Source: Colius striatus
Taxonomy: Eukaryota; Chordata; Aves; Coliiformes; Coliidae
Length of the DNA stretch: 64,000 bases
Direction: 5' to 3'
Assembly (NCBI RefSeq): GCF_028858725.1
Contig: NC_084775.1
Location: 15,707,597 to 15,771,596, forward strand
Below, one piece after another: positions 23,401-36,567 of this stretch (the stretch's first letter is position 1; each line of letters opens with the position of its first letter). The notes under the pieces are model-generated. The model saw only the letters and a program-made list of their open reading frames with translations, ran no database searches and had not been told where the DNA came from. The position numbers and the translations under genes are program-made.

Positions 23401-26251
23401 TCAAATACTGTGAGGCAGCTCTCCTCTGAAGATTGACATCTTGGCGTCCTGTTAATTAGACTGGTTCCACCAGGACCCATTTGCTGATGGGAGTGTGGAA
23501 AAAGCCTGTGAGTATGGGAGAGGCACCTAAACTGAGCATTTGGAGGACATCTTCAGGAGCGTGGAGGAGGAGGAGGTCATGTATCAGGTGGGAGGTTAAC
23601 ATCTGGAGACCTTTAAAACTGGTAACAGCATGTGTTGGAAGGCAAAGGATGCCGTTTGGACACTTGGCTGTCTGGCAGCTTGCTGCTGAGCTGCTCCTGC
23701 CTGGGAGGGGGTCAGTCCAAGTCCCTGGCGCTGCTTTGAGTGTGGTGGCCAGTGCTCAATGGGCTCTGACATGCTTGAGACCAGGATCAGTCATGCTTTG
23801 CTATGTGGCTTTCTGAAGGCAAGGATAGACAGAGGTGGGGAGCTGGGAAAACTCAATTATGTTCTGGTGTTGTTTTGAATCAGACTTGAGTCAAAGAAAC
23901 CTTCTTTGTAGTAATTGTGGAAAGGTGATGTTTCTAAGTTCACTGTGAGATCATTCTCAGGTTACTAAAATGCTGTTAGAATCCCTTCTTTGGATATGCC
24001 CTGAGGAACTCGGGTCAGGTGCTGGGGCTGCTGTGACACTGGTGTGAGTGTAATTAGGTAGGGGAAGCTGAGGGAAGCTCCTCGATCTGGATGCTCACAG
24101 GTGAGTGAGTGCTCATGCCTACCTTCCCAGCTCTGGATGAGTTGTGGTCTTTCATCTTTCGTTCCTCCTGGTTTTCTGAACTCTAAAATATGCCTGTGTC
24201 AGCTATTTGTTATTATCCTGTCTTAAAATGTGGGTGATCTCTACATTATACCATGCATTCTTTAGCAGTGTCTGCCTTGTTTTAGTTCTCTTACCTTCAT
24301 TTGATGTGTTAGAGCAGTTTTGTGGCTTCTGTGCTTAAAACTTAACCGAAAGTTTACAAAAACCGCTACTCATATGTGATTTAAAAAATGCCCTTCTATG
24401 CTAAAGCTTGTGGATTTCCTTAAAGCAGCAGCATAGCTTCCCTTTGCCTCCCCTGCGTGCCCCTGTGAGAGTGGTGCGCTGGGTGTGGGGGTTTGCTCAC
24501 AGGCTCTCAGTGCCTCCATAGTTTGCATTTCAGTGCTGGGTTTTTTCACCCTTAGGATAATCATTTTTCTTCTATCCCCTACAATGGGAATGTTAACATT
24601 TTAACTGTCTGAACTGTTGCCTTTCACTTAATATGGATTTTTTTCCCCCTTTATATGCTTGAGAAAGCACAGAGGGAGATGGAGGGGATAGTTTTTTAGT
24701 CATAAAGCTTCCAGATACTGTGTTGACCAATAATTCATTACAAGCCTTGATTTTGCTGAATAACATCTTTCTGAAGCTAACGTGCATGTTCAGGCTTTGT
24801 GCTGCCAGGGTTCACAGCTTAAACATGCTTTAGCTCAGAAATGGGAAGAAACATCGTGTCGCTGCTTGGATTCCTCACAGCCATACAGAACCCTGTGATG
24901 CTCTGTTCAATTCACGTCGCTTCTGGAGGAAGAGGAAAGCCTTTTTTGTGTGGATTGCTGATAACAATAGCTGGCTAGCAAGCAACAAAAGAAACATACT
25001 TAAGAATTAGCAAAGCCAGCCAGTGTTTCTGAAATAGATAATTGCATTGGTGAGGGAAAAAGCCTTAGACTATTTCCTGCGTATGTGGAAAGCTAGATGA
25101 GACCACTGAGGGGAAAATGGGAGCCTTATCATCAAGGTAGCAGCAGCAACTCCTCTGGCACACAAAATGTTCTTGACATAGCAGGTGTGTTTATGGATGT
25201 GCAGCTCGGGGCACATTATTGATGCCTGACAGGAGGCAGCACCCTGCTGCAGTAGCATATCCTACCCAAATTAACGCTGTGTGGAGTTCACCAGAAAGGG
25301 ATCAAAGAGCTGTCTGAAAATCTTTAACAACCTGAGAAGCAAAAAGATTAATTTTGAAGTATGTAATTGTTTTGTGGAGCAGAGGATGACATAAGGGATT
25401 TTGGCCCAGAGAATGATAAATGCCACCAAGTATTTTGGTTTTATAACAGTATTTTATTTGACTCGAAATGGACCCACTCATCTCTCCCCAGTGCAATGTT
25501 CTTTTCAATGTTTATAGGATGTGCATGGAAATGGTAAATCTGATGGTCGTGTCCATTTGAATGAGTTGTAATGACTCCCATCTGTATACCAAAATACATA
25601 ACTAGAGTATTATGAATCCAGTTTAGGATAGTAAATAATTAGGGTATTAAAAACTGAGTCATCTTTCATGTAAAGCATTTGAGTTTCTGCTATAGGAGCA
25701 AGAGCTTGAGCAAAGGGGAATTTTTATCAGGTAACCTACCCTACATCATACCTGTAGCTGGGTAAAACAGCTGAGACCAGTATTTTCCATGTCATGTGGT
25801 GTTGGCCTGCCAGAGCTGGTGCTGAAGCTGGATTTTCCATGTGGTCAGGCTGTTGCTGAGTGCACTGGAACAGTGCCCTGAGAGTTGATGCCAATGACAC
25901 ACTCACACCCAAGTCCCATCTCAATTCGACTGTTCCCTCCATTTTACCTTAAATATGTTTGGGTTATGGGGACCATGCATAAGAAAGGGTCAGTCATAGA
26001 AACTCCTCTGTGTTCACATATCCAAGAGAGATGTGTCAGGATCCACTTCTGCTGGCACACGAAGGGAAGCTGCTCAGTAAAGGTGGGGTTTGTCTCAGCA
26101 GTGCCACTCAGCCCTGGGCCTGCAGACCCTGGGACTCGACAGGGGGTTGCATCCCCTTTCCAGGCCATGCAACATTACATGGGCTACCACTGTTGTTATT
26201 GTCAGTGGTGAGGAATGTTGTTGGTCAAAATTTGCTGCATAGTGCCCATGG

Positions 26252-26269
26252 CTTTTATTTATTTATTTA
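26252..26269 (+). repeat. Short (ATTT)n repeat
   Basis: Four ATTT-like units in the first intron. Confidence 0.5.
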
Positions 26270-29200
26270 AATGTTTGTGCCCAGCATAATTAGTTGCATC
26301 CTGTGGTAATTCTGGGCAGAGTCCTGGAGAAGCAAAACTCAGTGCGAGGCGTTGTTCTGGTGTCAGTGCTCACGGATGGGACTGCCTGCCTTGGTGTGAG
26401 AGTGGAGGGGAGTGAGATGGAGTGGTGCTGTTTAGTGCCTCTTGTTACTGTTGTCTTTCTAACAGTAACAGCGAGATGCCATTACTGTCCCCTTCAGTGG
26501 GGTTTTTTACTGTGGTGCAGCTTTGTGGCAAGCTTGATCTTTAAGACAGAGGTTACTACGACTTAGGGGAGCAGGCTTAGAAATTGTTCATTTGTTCCTA
26601 GAACAGAATAATCTGTTCCCAGGAATTGTCTGGTCCAAGCCTTGCTTTAGAGGAGTGCCAGCTCAGGGGGTCTGTTCGGTTCTGGAGTAGTGCTTCAGAC
26701 AGGTATTTTGAGCTGGAGTACAGTTGCTTGTTGACCAAGCTGGACTACATGCTTCTGTTATGACTAACACAAATACTTGAAAGTTAGAACGATGGACTGG
26801 ATGGAGAAATTGCTGCTACATGGTACTGACTGTGTTGAAAGAAAATGTCATTAGCAGCACAATCCAAAGCTGTTGGGCAGTATCTTAGCATACAGTTTCT
26901 GTAAGAAAGCAAGTGAAATATCAGCCTGTGAAGACATCAAATGGTATAGCTGTAAGAACTGAAGCAAAACATAAGCATTCATAACAAGAATACACAACAA
27001 GAAATTTCTTTTTAGCTAGGCAAAAACTCAGGAGCAGCATTATCTGTTCCAGTGTCTTTGCTCAAGGTATTTTGTCTGTACTTACTGTGAACGAGTCTTT
27101 TGGCTCACAGTTGTGCACTTCAGAACCTGTCCTTCAAGACAAGTACAGGTATAGAAGTAATATAGTGTAAATTCTCTTTCTTTTGGCAAAGGCAAAGGAA
27201 TCTTAATGCTTGGACCTCAAACACAGATGTTGGTCAGCCCTCCTGCCCTTGTATATGTTACAGGAGTTGAGGGTGCAGTGGTTACCAGCTCTTTACCTTC
27301 TTGCAGACTGAGCAGGCACTGGCCTGTACATGGGTCTCCACACCTCTGCATTATTGCACAGAGGGATGATGTTTTCCCCACTGCTGGACAGGTCTGGCCC
27401 TGCTTCACCTCGTGAGCAAACTGGGTTTTCCCCAAAGACGTTTTCCCAAGGTCAGTGAGTAGTTGCACTTGAGTATTTGCTGGCAGTAGCCTGAGACAAC
27501 TGGCTTTGAACCTTCACGGTGAGAGCAAATCTTGAGGATTAAAACAGGAGGAAAGCTGTCTTCCTTCTGGAAACCATGCAGGTGAAGCTCTGCCCAGGTG
27601 TTCTGTCTCGGAGAAGATGCACACACATGTAATTTTTAATCTGTCACTATTCTTTTTGGTCTTTTATCCCATCACTTTGTTTCCTTTAGTCTCCATTTTA
27701 TGGGTTTAGGTCTTCTTCAGGTGATAAACAGTCAAAATTATCTCCTTGTGCAATGAAAGTAGTGCTCCAAGACCAATAATCTCAAGTTTTCTTGAAGTCT
27801 AGATGAAGCTACTTGTTTCTTTCCTCCATATGGCAATACCTCGATCCCTTTTTCAGCAATCCTGTGTGTAAAAGACACAGCATTTATAAATTAGTGTTCC
27901 AAGTCAATCACAGACCCACGTGAGCTGGTTGGACTTTCTGAAAGTGGTTCACTGCAGCAGGCCACAAATGTGTTTTCCAGCACTGGAAATCCTGTTAGAA
28001 TTTGAAGAGGAAGATCAGAGGATTATGGGCTTTGTCTTTTCTCACAGTTCCTCTGACACAAAAGCACCTGCCGTGCTTAAAGGCGAGCAGGAAATGTCTT
28101 CTCGCATCACGCTATTTCTGTAACGCAGTGACCTTCCGAAGCTCGCTTTATTTGAAGTGATCCGTTCCCTTGATTCCTTCCTGGAGAGGGTGATGTGGCA
28201 GGTTTATTTGTGAAGATTTCCTAGCCTTTGCTCACAGGCAGTAGTTCTGTGAAGGCAATTCCCTATTTTTGTAACGAGTAGGTGGGTTTTTTTTAATAAA
28301 CCCAAGCCCCCAGATCTGTTTCAGTCGGCACCTTGACGTGCATGTCCTGAAGGGTCAGCACTGAGCCCATCTCTCATGGGGAGTGGGAGGGTTGCACCTC
28401 TGGCAGCTCTCATTAGCTTTGCTGTTTCCATACTGGCTGGCAAGCTTAGCCAGGTGTTTCACTGCAGGAGTTTTCTGAGGGGTATGCTAACTTTGTGTTT
28501 GTTCCATGAAGTAAATAGCTTCAATGTCAGTGTCTGTGTAGCTTTCACCAGTGTTTTGGGAGCAAACTGCTACAATAGCACTGTTGCTGCTAATAAATCG
28601 TTTGCAGCAGCTTGTAGCTCTGATGGCAGTGAGTGAAACAGAAAATCCAATGCTGAAATCTGTGTTCTGTCAGCTCTGAGATCGGAGCCAGTTGTCCCTT
28701 GTCTTCTCTTACTGCCAAGAGGATGAGAATACACACAGCTACAGCAAATATTTCCAGGTGTGGGTGGTCTCTAAGCTGCTTTCACTGTTGAAACATGGTA
28801 TTCTGTAAGGGAGTATCAAAGGGAAGAATGCCAATGGTTTTTTCAGTCCTGTGTTTCTGTGCTGCAGACAGCTGGCTCATCCATCTCCTTGCTGTCCTTC
28901 AGCCATGTCCATGGTGTACCTGCCAAATGACAGCATTCACACGCAAAGCTGGAGCCTCTGGAGAAGATGCAGCTCTGCCTCGCCTCCGTGGGCTTTGTCT
29001 AGAAACGGACGTCCAAAGTGCCACCTACTCGGGGTCAGAGGGATCCCTAGCTAGTTGATGGATTTCAGAAATGATAATGAGCCAAATGTCACCTCTTCTG
29101 AAGCAAGGTCATGGATACCACATACTCAAAGGAAGTATAAATAAATGAGTCTGTGATTAATGTCATCGTATTCATGATGTACTGCATAAGAGTATGGAAA

Positions 29201-32200
29201 AGACATAGCTGGGGATTTGACCCTGTTCCTTCAGAATCAGTGCACAAAACATTCTAATCAGAATCTATTTTAAATACAGTTACAAGTGAAGTTAAGCTTC
29301 CTGCAACACTAAGACTGTGTTGTTCCTACAAATGAATCAGGAGGAAGTTTTATAATGATTCTGAAAAGACTCAGGGAGGAATTTGCCAGTTTGTAAATGA
29401 ATGCATCCACCCTCCATGGTGTCAGGGCCGTAACCCTGTTGGCCTTTGGGAACTGCAGACAGAACAGAGTTCTCCCTGAACCAACTGAGCATCTTCCTGT
29501 GAGACCCTTAGCTGGCATCTTTTTCTTTTTTCATTTCCCTCCTCAGTTTTTATTGCTTGTAGCCAAACCTGGACATTAATATTTCACCTGACACGCAGTG
29601 CAATTATTTCTGGAATGTCTTTTTTTCATGCCAAAATGCGTCTAATGGGAGGAAGTTATTTGCAGCTCTCGTTTGTGGGTGAAACACATTTACAAGGATA
29701 AAACCCAAAAGGATACTAATAAGAGTTGAAGCTGACCACAAAAGCAAATGTTTGATGACATAAGCAAACAAACCAGTGCCGAGACCTGCGGGGAATACCG
29801 GCTTTCTGCACAAACACCTTTTTAGCCTGGCTTCAGCCTTACCCAGCAATTTATATTGGCCCTGCTGAATGTCATCCTCCCTTGGCAGAAACCAAGATTT
29901 TGCCTTTGTTTGCTATTTCAACTGCCAAAAGAATTGGACTTTGTGAGAATACACACCCTCTAATGAGCCGGGTGGAATCCCTCCTGTGGAATGCTAGCTG
30001 GAGAGAAAAGATGATTCATTCAGGAGGATGATGATGCACAGCATCTGGTACCAAAAAATGATGATCCACCACATTTCAAAGCATTTTTCCTTTGGTCAGG
30101 GTTTTTTCTAACTTGATCTCTTGAGGTGTTCAAAACGAATTAGACCCTCCATGAAACTTGGAAGGGGAAAGAGTTTACTCTGAAACTGTCAATGAGAGGG
30201 CTGTAGAGAATGGAATTAGGGAAGAATGAGATGTAATGAGGTAGATGTACAGGTCAGAGGAAATGCCTAACGTGTTCTTTCAGTCTGGATCCTCCTGATG
30301 GATCCCTCTCTTGAGGAAAACACACTGCTAATAATATACAAAGATGAGAAACCCTAACCAGGAGTCTGGTTTGGTAGTTTTTCTTGACCGAGTAGTCATG
30401 GTTGCCCTGAATTGTTTGCAGAATGGTGATAGCTGCCCCCAAAACGCAGAGTGCAGGAATTTTTGGAGGTCTCTGACCTGCAGACCATGAAAATGGGTGA
30501 TAATAAATGTAATGCAGGGAAAGTGTGGTCACAGTTGATATTTGGAGGGATCTCTTTTTGCTGGGAAGAACCACAGATTCTCCCTTTGAAAAGCAATTGG
30601 TACTTGACAGGGAAAGAGCGTTTAGTTGGGCAGGAGGAGTGGTGGGCACAATGTCCATTGGCACTACCTGAGGGGGAAGAACAACAGAACCAGCAGGCTG
30701 ATAATCAGAATCCAACTGGACCCTTTTTGAAGGGTAAAGCTCTGAAACTCTTTCCTAGAAATAACTGCAGGCAAACCCCTCTAGTTCCAGGTCTTTCCCT
30801 GTGCTGCCTTTTCTTTCCAGACAGACAAGGACCAGGGGTGCTGCTGCTCACTAGTGGTGACTGATTTTTGTGGATGAATCCTGTTTGTTTGTCCATGACA
30901 TGCAAGCATTGTTTTGAAAGCCCCACAGAACTGACAGCTGGGGAAGCAGACAATTACATCTAATTTTTTTTCACCAGTCGTTCTCTCCAGACCGATCTTT
31001 GTCTCAAATTCACGCAGCTTGGAGAGCTGCCCCACAGCTGACACACTACCTTCCATCTTGGTCGTGGCCACTTGCATTTTGCAGTTGAATCTTATTTTAA
31101 CATAAATTAATGTGTTTTCTTGAATGCTTGTTTGGATTGCCCTGCCACATCAAGAATGTGACCCTGGATTCATGTTGTCCGTTACGTGGACACGGCAGTG
31201 TGTTTAGCAGTGAGGGTTTGGTTAGCTGTAAATGTTATTGCCTCTGTGGGGCCAGTTTGAACTACTGAAGCTTGTAGTGCCTTATCGTTTATTACCCTTT
31301 TAACTGCCTCACCTTTGTAACTCGGATATTAAAACACAAGGTGTAAAGTTTCCACTCCACTACTGAGGTAGCAGGAGATAATCAAAAGGGTTGTTGAAGG
31401 TATTTCTTCTGCAGTGCATGTCTCGGTCTCGGTGAAGCTCTAACAAGTGCTGATTGTTACGCAATGGGACTGGCAATAGCAATTAGAGATTTACAAGTGC
31501 TTGTAAATGCTGCTATTTTTAGGATGGGCACTTTAATGAAATGTTAATCTTTCTCTGCAGCAGCAGAAAATGTCAGAGTGAGGTATCCCATCCTTGTGTT
31601 GGGACTGCACTGTGATATCCAGAAGAAAGGTACCTTGCTCTGTTCTTTTTAAACAGAGCTCCCCCTAGGTTTGGTTGCACATGGGGAATAGAGAGGGAAT
31701 ACTTCAAATTTTGCAATGCTTTAGAATATGAGTATTAAAGCCCCGTGAGGCTTTGCAGGTCATAAGACACCTACATGTCCTCACGAGATTTGGAATATGA
31801 ATTTTTAGTTCTCAGCCCGTTAATTCTGTTTATTGAGAAGCAGAACAGGTGCCTTGTTCTACTGAACTTCTCACCATGCATCTGGGAAAAGGGAACTTAA
31901 ATGCATTTTATTACCTGTCCTTTCTTTGTGAATAAATTTGTCCTGGGATATTTTTAAAAACTAGAGCCAATGTGACAGTATTGTGGTTAATCTTTCTCTT
32001 CAGGAGACCCCACGTGTCCTCTTAAATACAGCTGATGGATCCCATTTCAGTGAGCGACGGTGCTAAGAGCGTGAAACAGACTTAAATCCAAGAATAGAAA
32101 AAGCCTTTTTAAACTAATTTAGTTGCACCATCTACTTAGTTATCAAACTTTCATAAAAGGTGTCTCTTCCTCCTCTGTGTTGTTTTGACTGTGCTATAGT

Positions 32201-35200
32201 AAGTCTTGACAGTATTCACACTCATGGTTAAGTTATTCTCTTCTTCATACGTGCACAGTACGTGATTGGATTACATGAGAATTAACTGAGCAGATCCTGT
32301 CAGCACCTCCCCAAGTGGCACAAGAGGCAGAGGAAGGATGGTGGTTTGGGATAACTGACACGAGCCCCTTTAGGCTGATGCCAATATTGGGTCAGTGGGG
32401 AGAGGAGGGGAAACAAAGAAAAAACCTTCTTTAAAGACTGGGACATAGAAGCCAGGAGGGAAGCCTTGGGGAGAAGGAACGAAAGAAGTCTTGTTGTGTG
32501 TCTGCTGTAGCCACGAGCTGCACGGCACAAACCTGCAGGACAGGTGAGTATCTGGTCACTGGCAGAGCTGTGAGAAGCTGCTGCTGTGTGTGGTGATACA
32601 GATCTTCTGGTATTTACACACCGAGGGAACAATTATTTTTATACTGGTAGCTGATTTGCTGGTAAAGTTTTGCCTAAAGAAGGAAAAGCTTGTGTTGATT
32701 TGTTTTCTGCTGGAGTGCTCCCATAAACAGACCCAGCTCTTCACAGTTGGAGCTGTGCTTGCTGGTTGTTTTCAGTTTCATAAGATGGATTTTTGGGGTT
32801 GAGATTTTTGGTTTTTTGAATAGCAGAGAGATTTTCTCTGCAGGATTTTTATGCTTTCCATCCTTAAAAAGACAGATGGACTTGTTTATCTGCTGTGAGG
32901 TTCAGGGGCAGATTATAGGTTATTTTGCTTTGTGTCATTCCAAACATCCTTATTTATGAGCAGGGAAGTTGGCCATAATCACGTGATTCATGGTGGAAAA
33001 ATAATCTACAGGCTGCTGCCCCGTTGCCCTAATAGGCTTAAAGGAATTACTGGTGATGTACATCATAGTTGTGTGTGTTGCTGGTGGGCATGGCAGGGCA
33101 GGGCAGGCAAGAGCTCCACATCAAGGGTGTGTTTTGGGTAAAGCCATTCCTGTATGATTTTTGCAAAAAGTAACACAGAAATGAATGATCCATTTTGGTT
33201 TCCAATGAGCTGTGTTCTTCATCTTTATAAAGAAAAGTTATTTAATTAAAAATGCAAACGACACCTCGGGACATTAAGATTCAGTTTGAGCCTGGAGCAG
33301 TGTTTGTGCATCTCTAGAACAGCTTGTAGTGGTTCAGCTTGGCCCAGGAAGAATCACAATTGCAGTTATTTTGAAGCTGAGGGAGAGGAGCAGCAGGGGA
33401 AGAGCCAACCCTTCACACACTGCTCGTTTCATTCAATGCATAAAGAACTGCAAAAGGTCTCTCAGTGCCGATTATAATTTCATTTATACGGGTTGAGTGT
33501 GCATCAGAACAGCCAAGGGGAGTGTGACCAAAGCTGAGGGAGCACCAAGGAAAATACGGCCCAGAAAATGTGCCAAGGTGGCTTGGGACACGTGGAGGAT
33601 GGCGTGGGAGCAAGGGGCAGCACAGTCAGCGTGGCAACCATGGCAGCACAAGCCACTTGGCCAACTGTCCAGGGGCAGAGGCAGGTCAGGGGAGGCAGTG
33701 ACATGTAGCTGGCAACAAGACAGTTACAGTTTTAATAGTCCAATTAATAACATCAAGAGTTCTCATGTGATTTAGTTTACAGGTGACTTTTTTTTAAGAC
33801 TAAAAGCTTTGCAGATTGCCAGCTGGAGTAGATGGTATTTTGTCAGAGAAGCACGTTTGTCCAAATCAAGGTGAGTAGCGCAGAAGCGAGGCGCAGCGTG
33901 TGCTGTATGTGGTCCATGACGTTGGGAACATGATTCCTCTTTATCAAATGTACAGCATTTTTTAAATTCCAGGAGGTGTATCACTTACAAAACTGGGTGA
34001 TATGTTTTTGCACTACATTTTGTTCTCCACTTGAATACTTGCCTGGTTTGGGCCACATGTCTGCTGTTGGGTGCCTGAGCAATAACTAATGTAAAACCTG
34101 AGAACTAATATTTCTAGATCATGTAAGAAAAAAAATGGGTCCTGTAAGTCTGGAGTGTAATGAAACTGGGGAACAAATATCAGAGTGGGTAACCTGTTGT
34201 TTAGGAATGTTGGCTGGAGAAATGAGTTGTAGGCTGTTGGCAAGGATTATGCCCTGCATTGTATACTCACTGCCTTGCGTTCCGTTGAGGATCAAGTTTT
34301 ATTCCCTTTAAGAAGTTCAGTGCCCCCCTCTTTTCCAAAGAAAAAGAACTGCAGAATGATAGGATCAAACACACTCTCCATCACTGCAAGGCAGATGATG
34401 TTTTTACAGCTTAATTTCTTGTGGTATTTCCTGTTAGCGTTGCCCTTATTTCAGCAAGTGCTTCTATTTTACAGTGGAGCTGTGCTTCACAGAACCTTTG
34501 CATCCATAGAATGTGCGAGCATCTTAATCCAATGTTGGTAGTGTTTCTTAGAACGAGGAATGGGAGTGGGAGGAAGATTTTGCTAAGATCTGTGAGATTG
34601 TGGAAAGTACAGATTGATTCTAATAAGCTGATTGTCTTAAGTGACTGTTCTGGAAAGGAGAGGTCATGGACTCAGAGGGGACTAGCACAGTGTGTAAGTA
34701 GTTGAGACGAGTTTCAAGTGGATTGGAGGCTGAAAGGGAAGGGGCAAGGTGAAGAGGGTTCATTATCCTGCCTGAGAAAGGAAGGCAGAAACGTGAGGGA
34801 TGAAAATAAACCTCTGCTGTTCGTGGTGCCAGAGTGGTGTCAGGCTAGTTGAGGGAAGCTGCAGGTGAAATACCCGTTTTTCCAGACTGCAAACTCAGGA
34901 GCTTCTGTTGGCTTTGTTCTGTGTGGGTTGGGTTGGTTTTGTTTTTAATATTCTCATGCAGGAGGCTCCATATTGCACAGAATGTACAAACAGGTGTATT
35001 TGTAGGGTAAATTCACACTCAGATCAGGCAAGAGGAGTCCAAAGATAGCCCCTTCAAAGGCTGCCCAAACGTAGACAAGAAGGTGGCAACACAGAATTGG
35101 GCTCCTGCGTTAGAAACTATGAAATACAGTATGAATTTCCTGAAAATCAAGAGTATGACAGCTTTTTAGACGAAAGAAACCCACATCTCACACTATGTGG

Positions 35201-35850
35201 CCATGTGCATCTGCTGCAAAGCTTAAATATACTTTTCATTAGGAATAATTCAGGTTACTTCTTGTTGCTCTGATTGTAATTACTGCTGGTTTTCCCTCAC
35301 CTCTGCAGTAGGAATGTAATTAAAGCCAAGGCTAATCTCCTGCCTTTGTTGGGGAGATGTTGGAAAAAGTGCTTTGTCATGGTAAAAGTTATTTTGATTG
35401 AAAATCAGCCATTTGAAGGTCTGCTTCCCAGGTAGCACTTCCTGAACTGCTGCCACAGAAAGGAGATTTACAATAGAAAGTAAATGACTGTAATTGAGAT
35501 TACAGTAATACAGAGCTCTGTTTAACCAGTGATTGACAACACTTGAGTTTGCAAACAGCACTCATGGAAATGGGGTTTTAACTGTTCAAATCTGGTCTGC
35601 CTATTGTGCAGGCCAAATTATTTACCCTCAGTTACACCTTTTAGGCTTTAGGTGATAATTTCTTGTTGATTCTTTAATAACTGTCTGAAAAACAAACATT
35701 CTCTTGCTCTATACAGTTAAATCAGGTGACTGTATGCTTCAAAAAGGGAAGCAGCTTGTTTCCTGAAAATGCTCAGGGTTTTTGCCTGTGGCATTACCTG
35801 TGTCCATCTCCATCTGTGCCCTACTGAACCTGGATGCTCTTTATTTGCAG

Positions 35851-35980
35851 GAGAGGTCTGCTTGCTGGGGAAGTGATCACTCTCCTGTTTTAATGTGATC
35901 TTGGTGTCTGAGGTCTTGCTTTCACTATGAGAAGAGATTCAGCTTGTTTGGATTGGTTGCAGCAGAGAATGCAGATTATG
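35851..35980 (+). other. KIAA1671: Probable 5'UTR exon of KIAA1671, just upstream of the coding exons
   Basis: A clean acceptor (ctctttatttgcag|GAG) and a strong donor (ATTATG|GTAAGTAG) enclose 130 bases. The exon has no reading frame continuous with the main protein, so it would be untranslated leader. It carries an ATGTGA start-stop pair at 35893 and the start of a 32-codon upstream ORF at 35927. Whether it is always included, and whether it joins directly to the CpG-island exon, needs transcript data. Confidence 0.6.
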
Positions 35981-36559
35981 GTAAGTAGTACCAAAGCTGC
36001 TGGGGATTTGTGGGATATGCATTTATTTCCATTGTTTAATTGTTGGCCTTAGCTAACAGATAACAAACAACGCTTTCGTTCACACCAGTCTTGATATTTA
36101 TATTAGTTTGAAAGTCCATACTCAGTGCATCTGGCCAGCTGTTGATATGGTGAAAAGGAGTCCATGTTTATAAGTCAACACTGAGGTGTCAGCTTCAAAC
36201 AGTAAATAGTGTCTCTAAGTGTCTCAGCCCTTGAAACTTACCCGACTAATGGGAATTCGGTGCTGTTCAGATGCTCTTGTAAGTTTTGTGGTGTTTCCTG
36301 GTTCTTAGGCCTAATTGATTACCAATAAGTAGTGTTTCTTGCAGTGTTTTTTTAGGAGGAACAGCATGTCTTTCGCTATGTGATACATCCTGTCAGCAGC
36401 ATCTCTGAAAGGCACCTTAATCTGAGTTGAGCCACGTTAGGAATTTCAATCAGAATGATGCTGTTTGATGTTCCCGGCGACTCTACATCAATATTTGCCT
36501 TTTCTTTTTTGCAGATTCTTTTTCCTTCTGGGCTGTTTTCTGTTCTGCTGGATGTTTAA
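35927..36559 (+). promoter_or_regulatory. Upstream ORF spanning a 5'UTR splice junction
   Basis: If exon 35851-35980 is joined to the exon starting at 36515, the ATG at 35927 (A at -3) opens a 32-codon frame: 18 codons before the junction and 14 after it, then TAA at 36557-36559. The stop is only 8 bases before the main ATG at 36568. Such a closely placed uORF would be expected to limit translation of the main frame, with some reinitiation or leaky scanning. Confidence 0.5.
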
Positions 36560-36567
36560 TTGCAATT

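Larger units (their letters stand above)
14994..35850 (+). other. KIAA1671: KIAA1671 first intron; no coding gene seen
   Basis: About 21 kb, clearly richer in A+T than the sequence before 15 kb. All open frames are short and unremarkable on both strands. It contains a CR1 LINE tail (18320-18616), a T16 tract (20452) and some isolated strong donors that could mark rare alternative 5'UTR exons: GTGAGTGAG at 24101, GTGAGTATC at 32544 (with an acceptor at 32510, giving a 33-base exon) and GTGAGTAG at 33871 (with an acceptor at 33798, giving a 72-base exon). None is supported beyond its splice signals. Confidence 0.6.
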
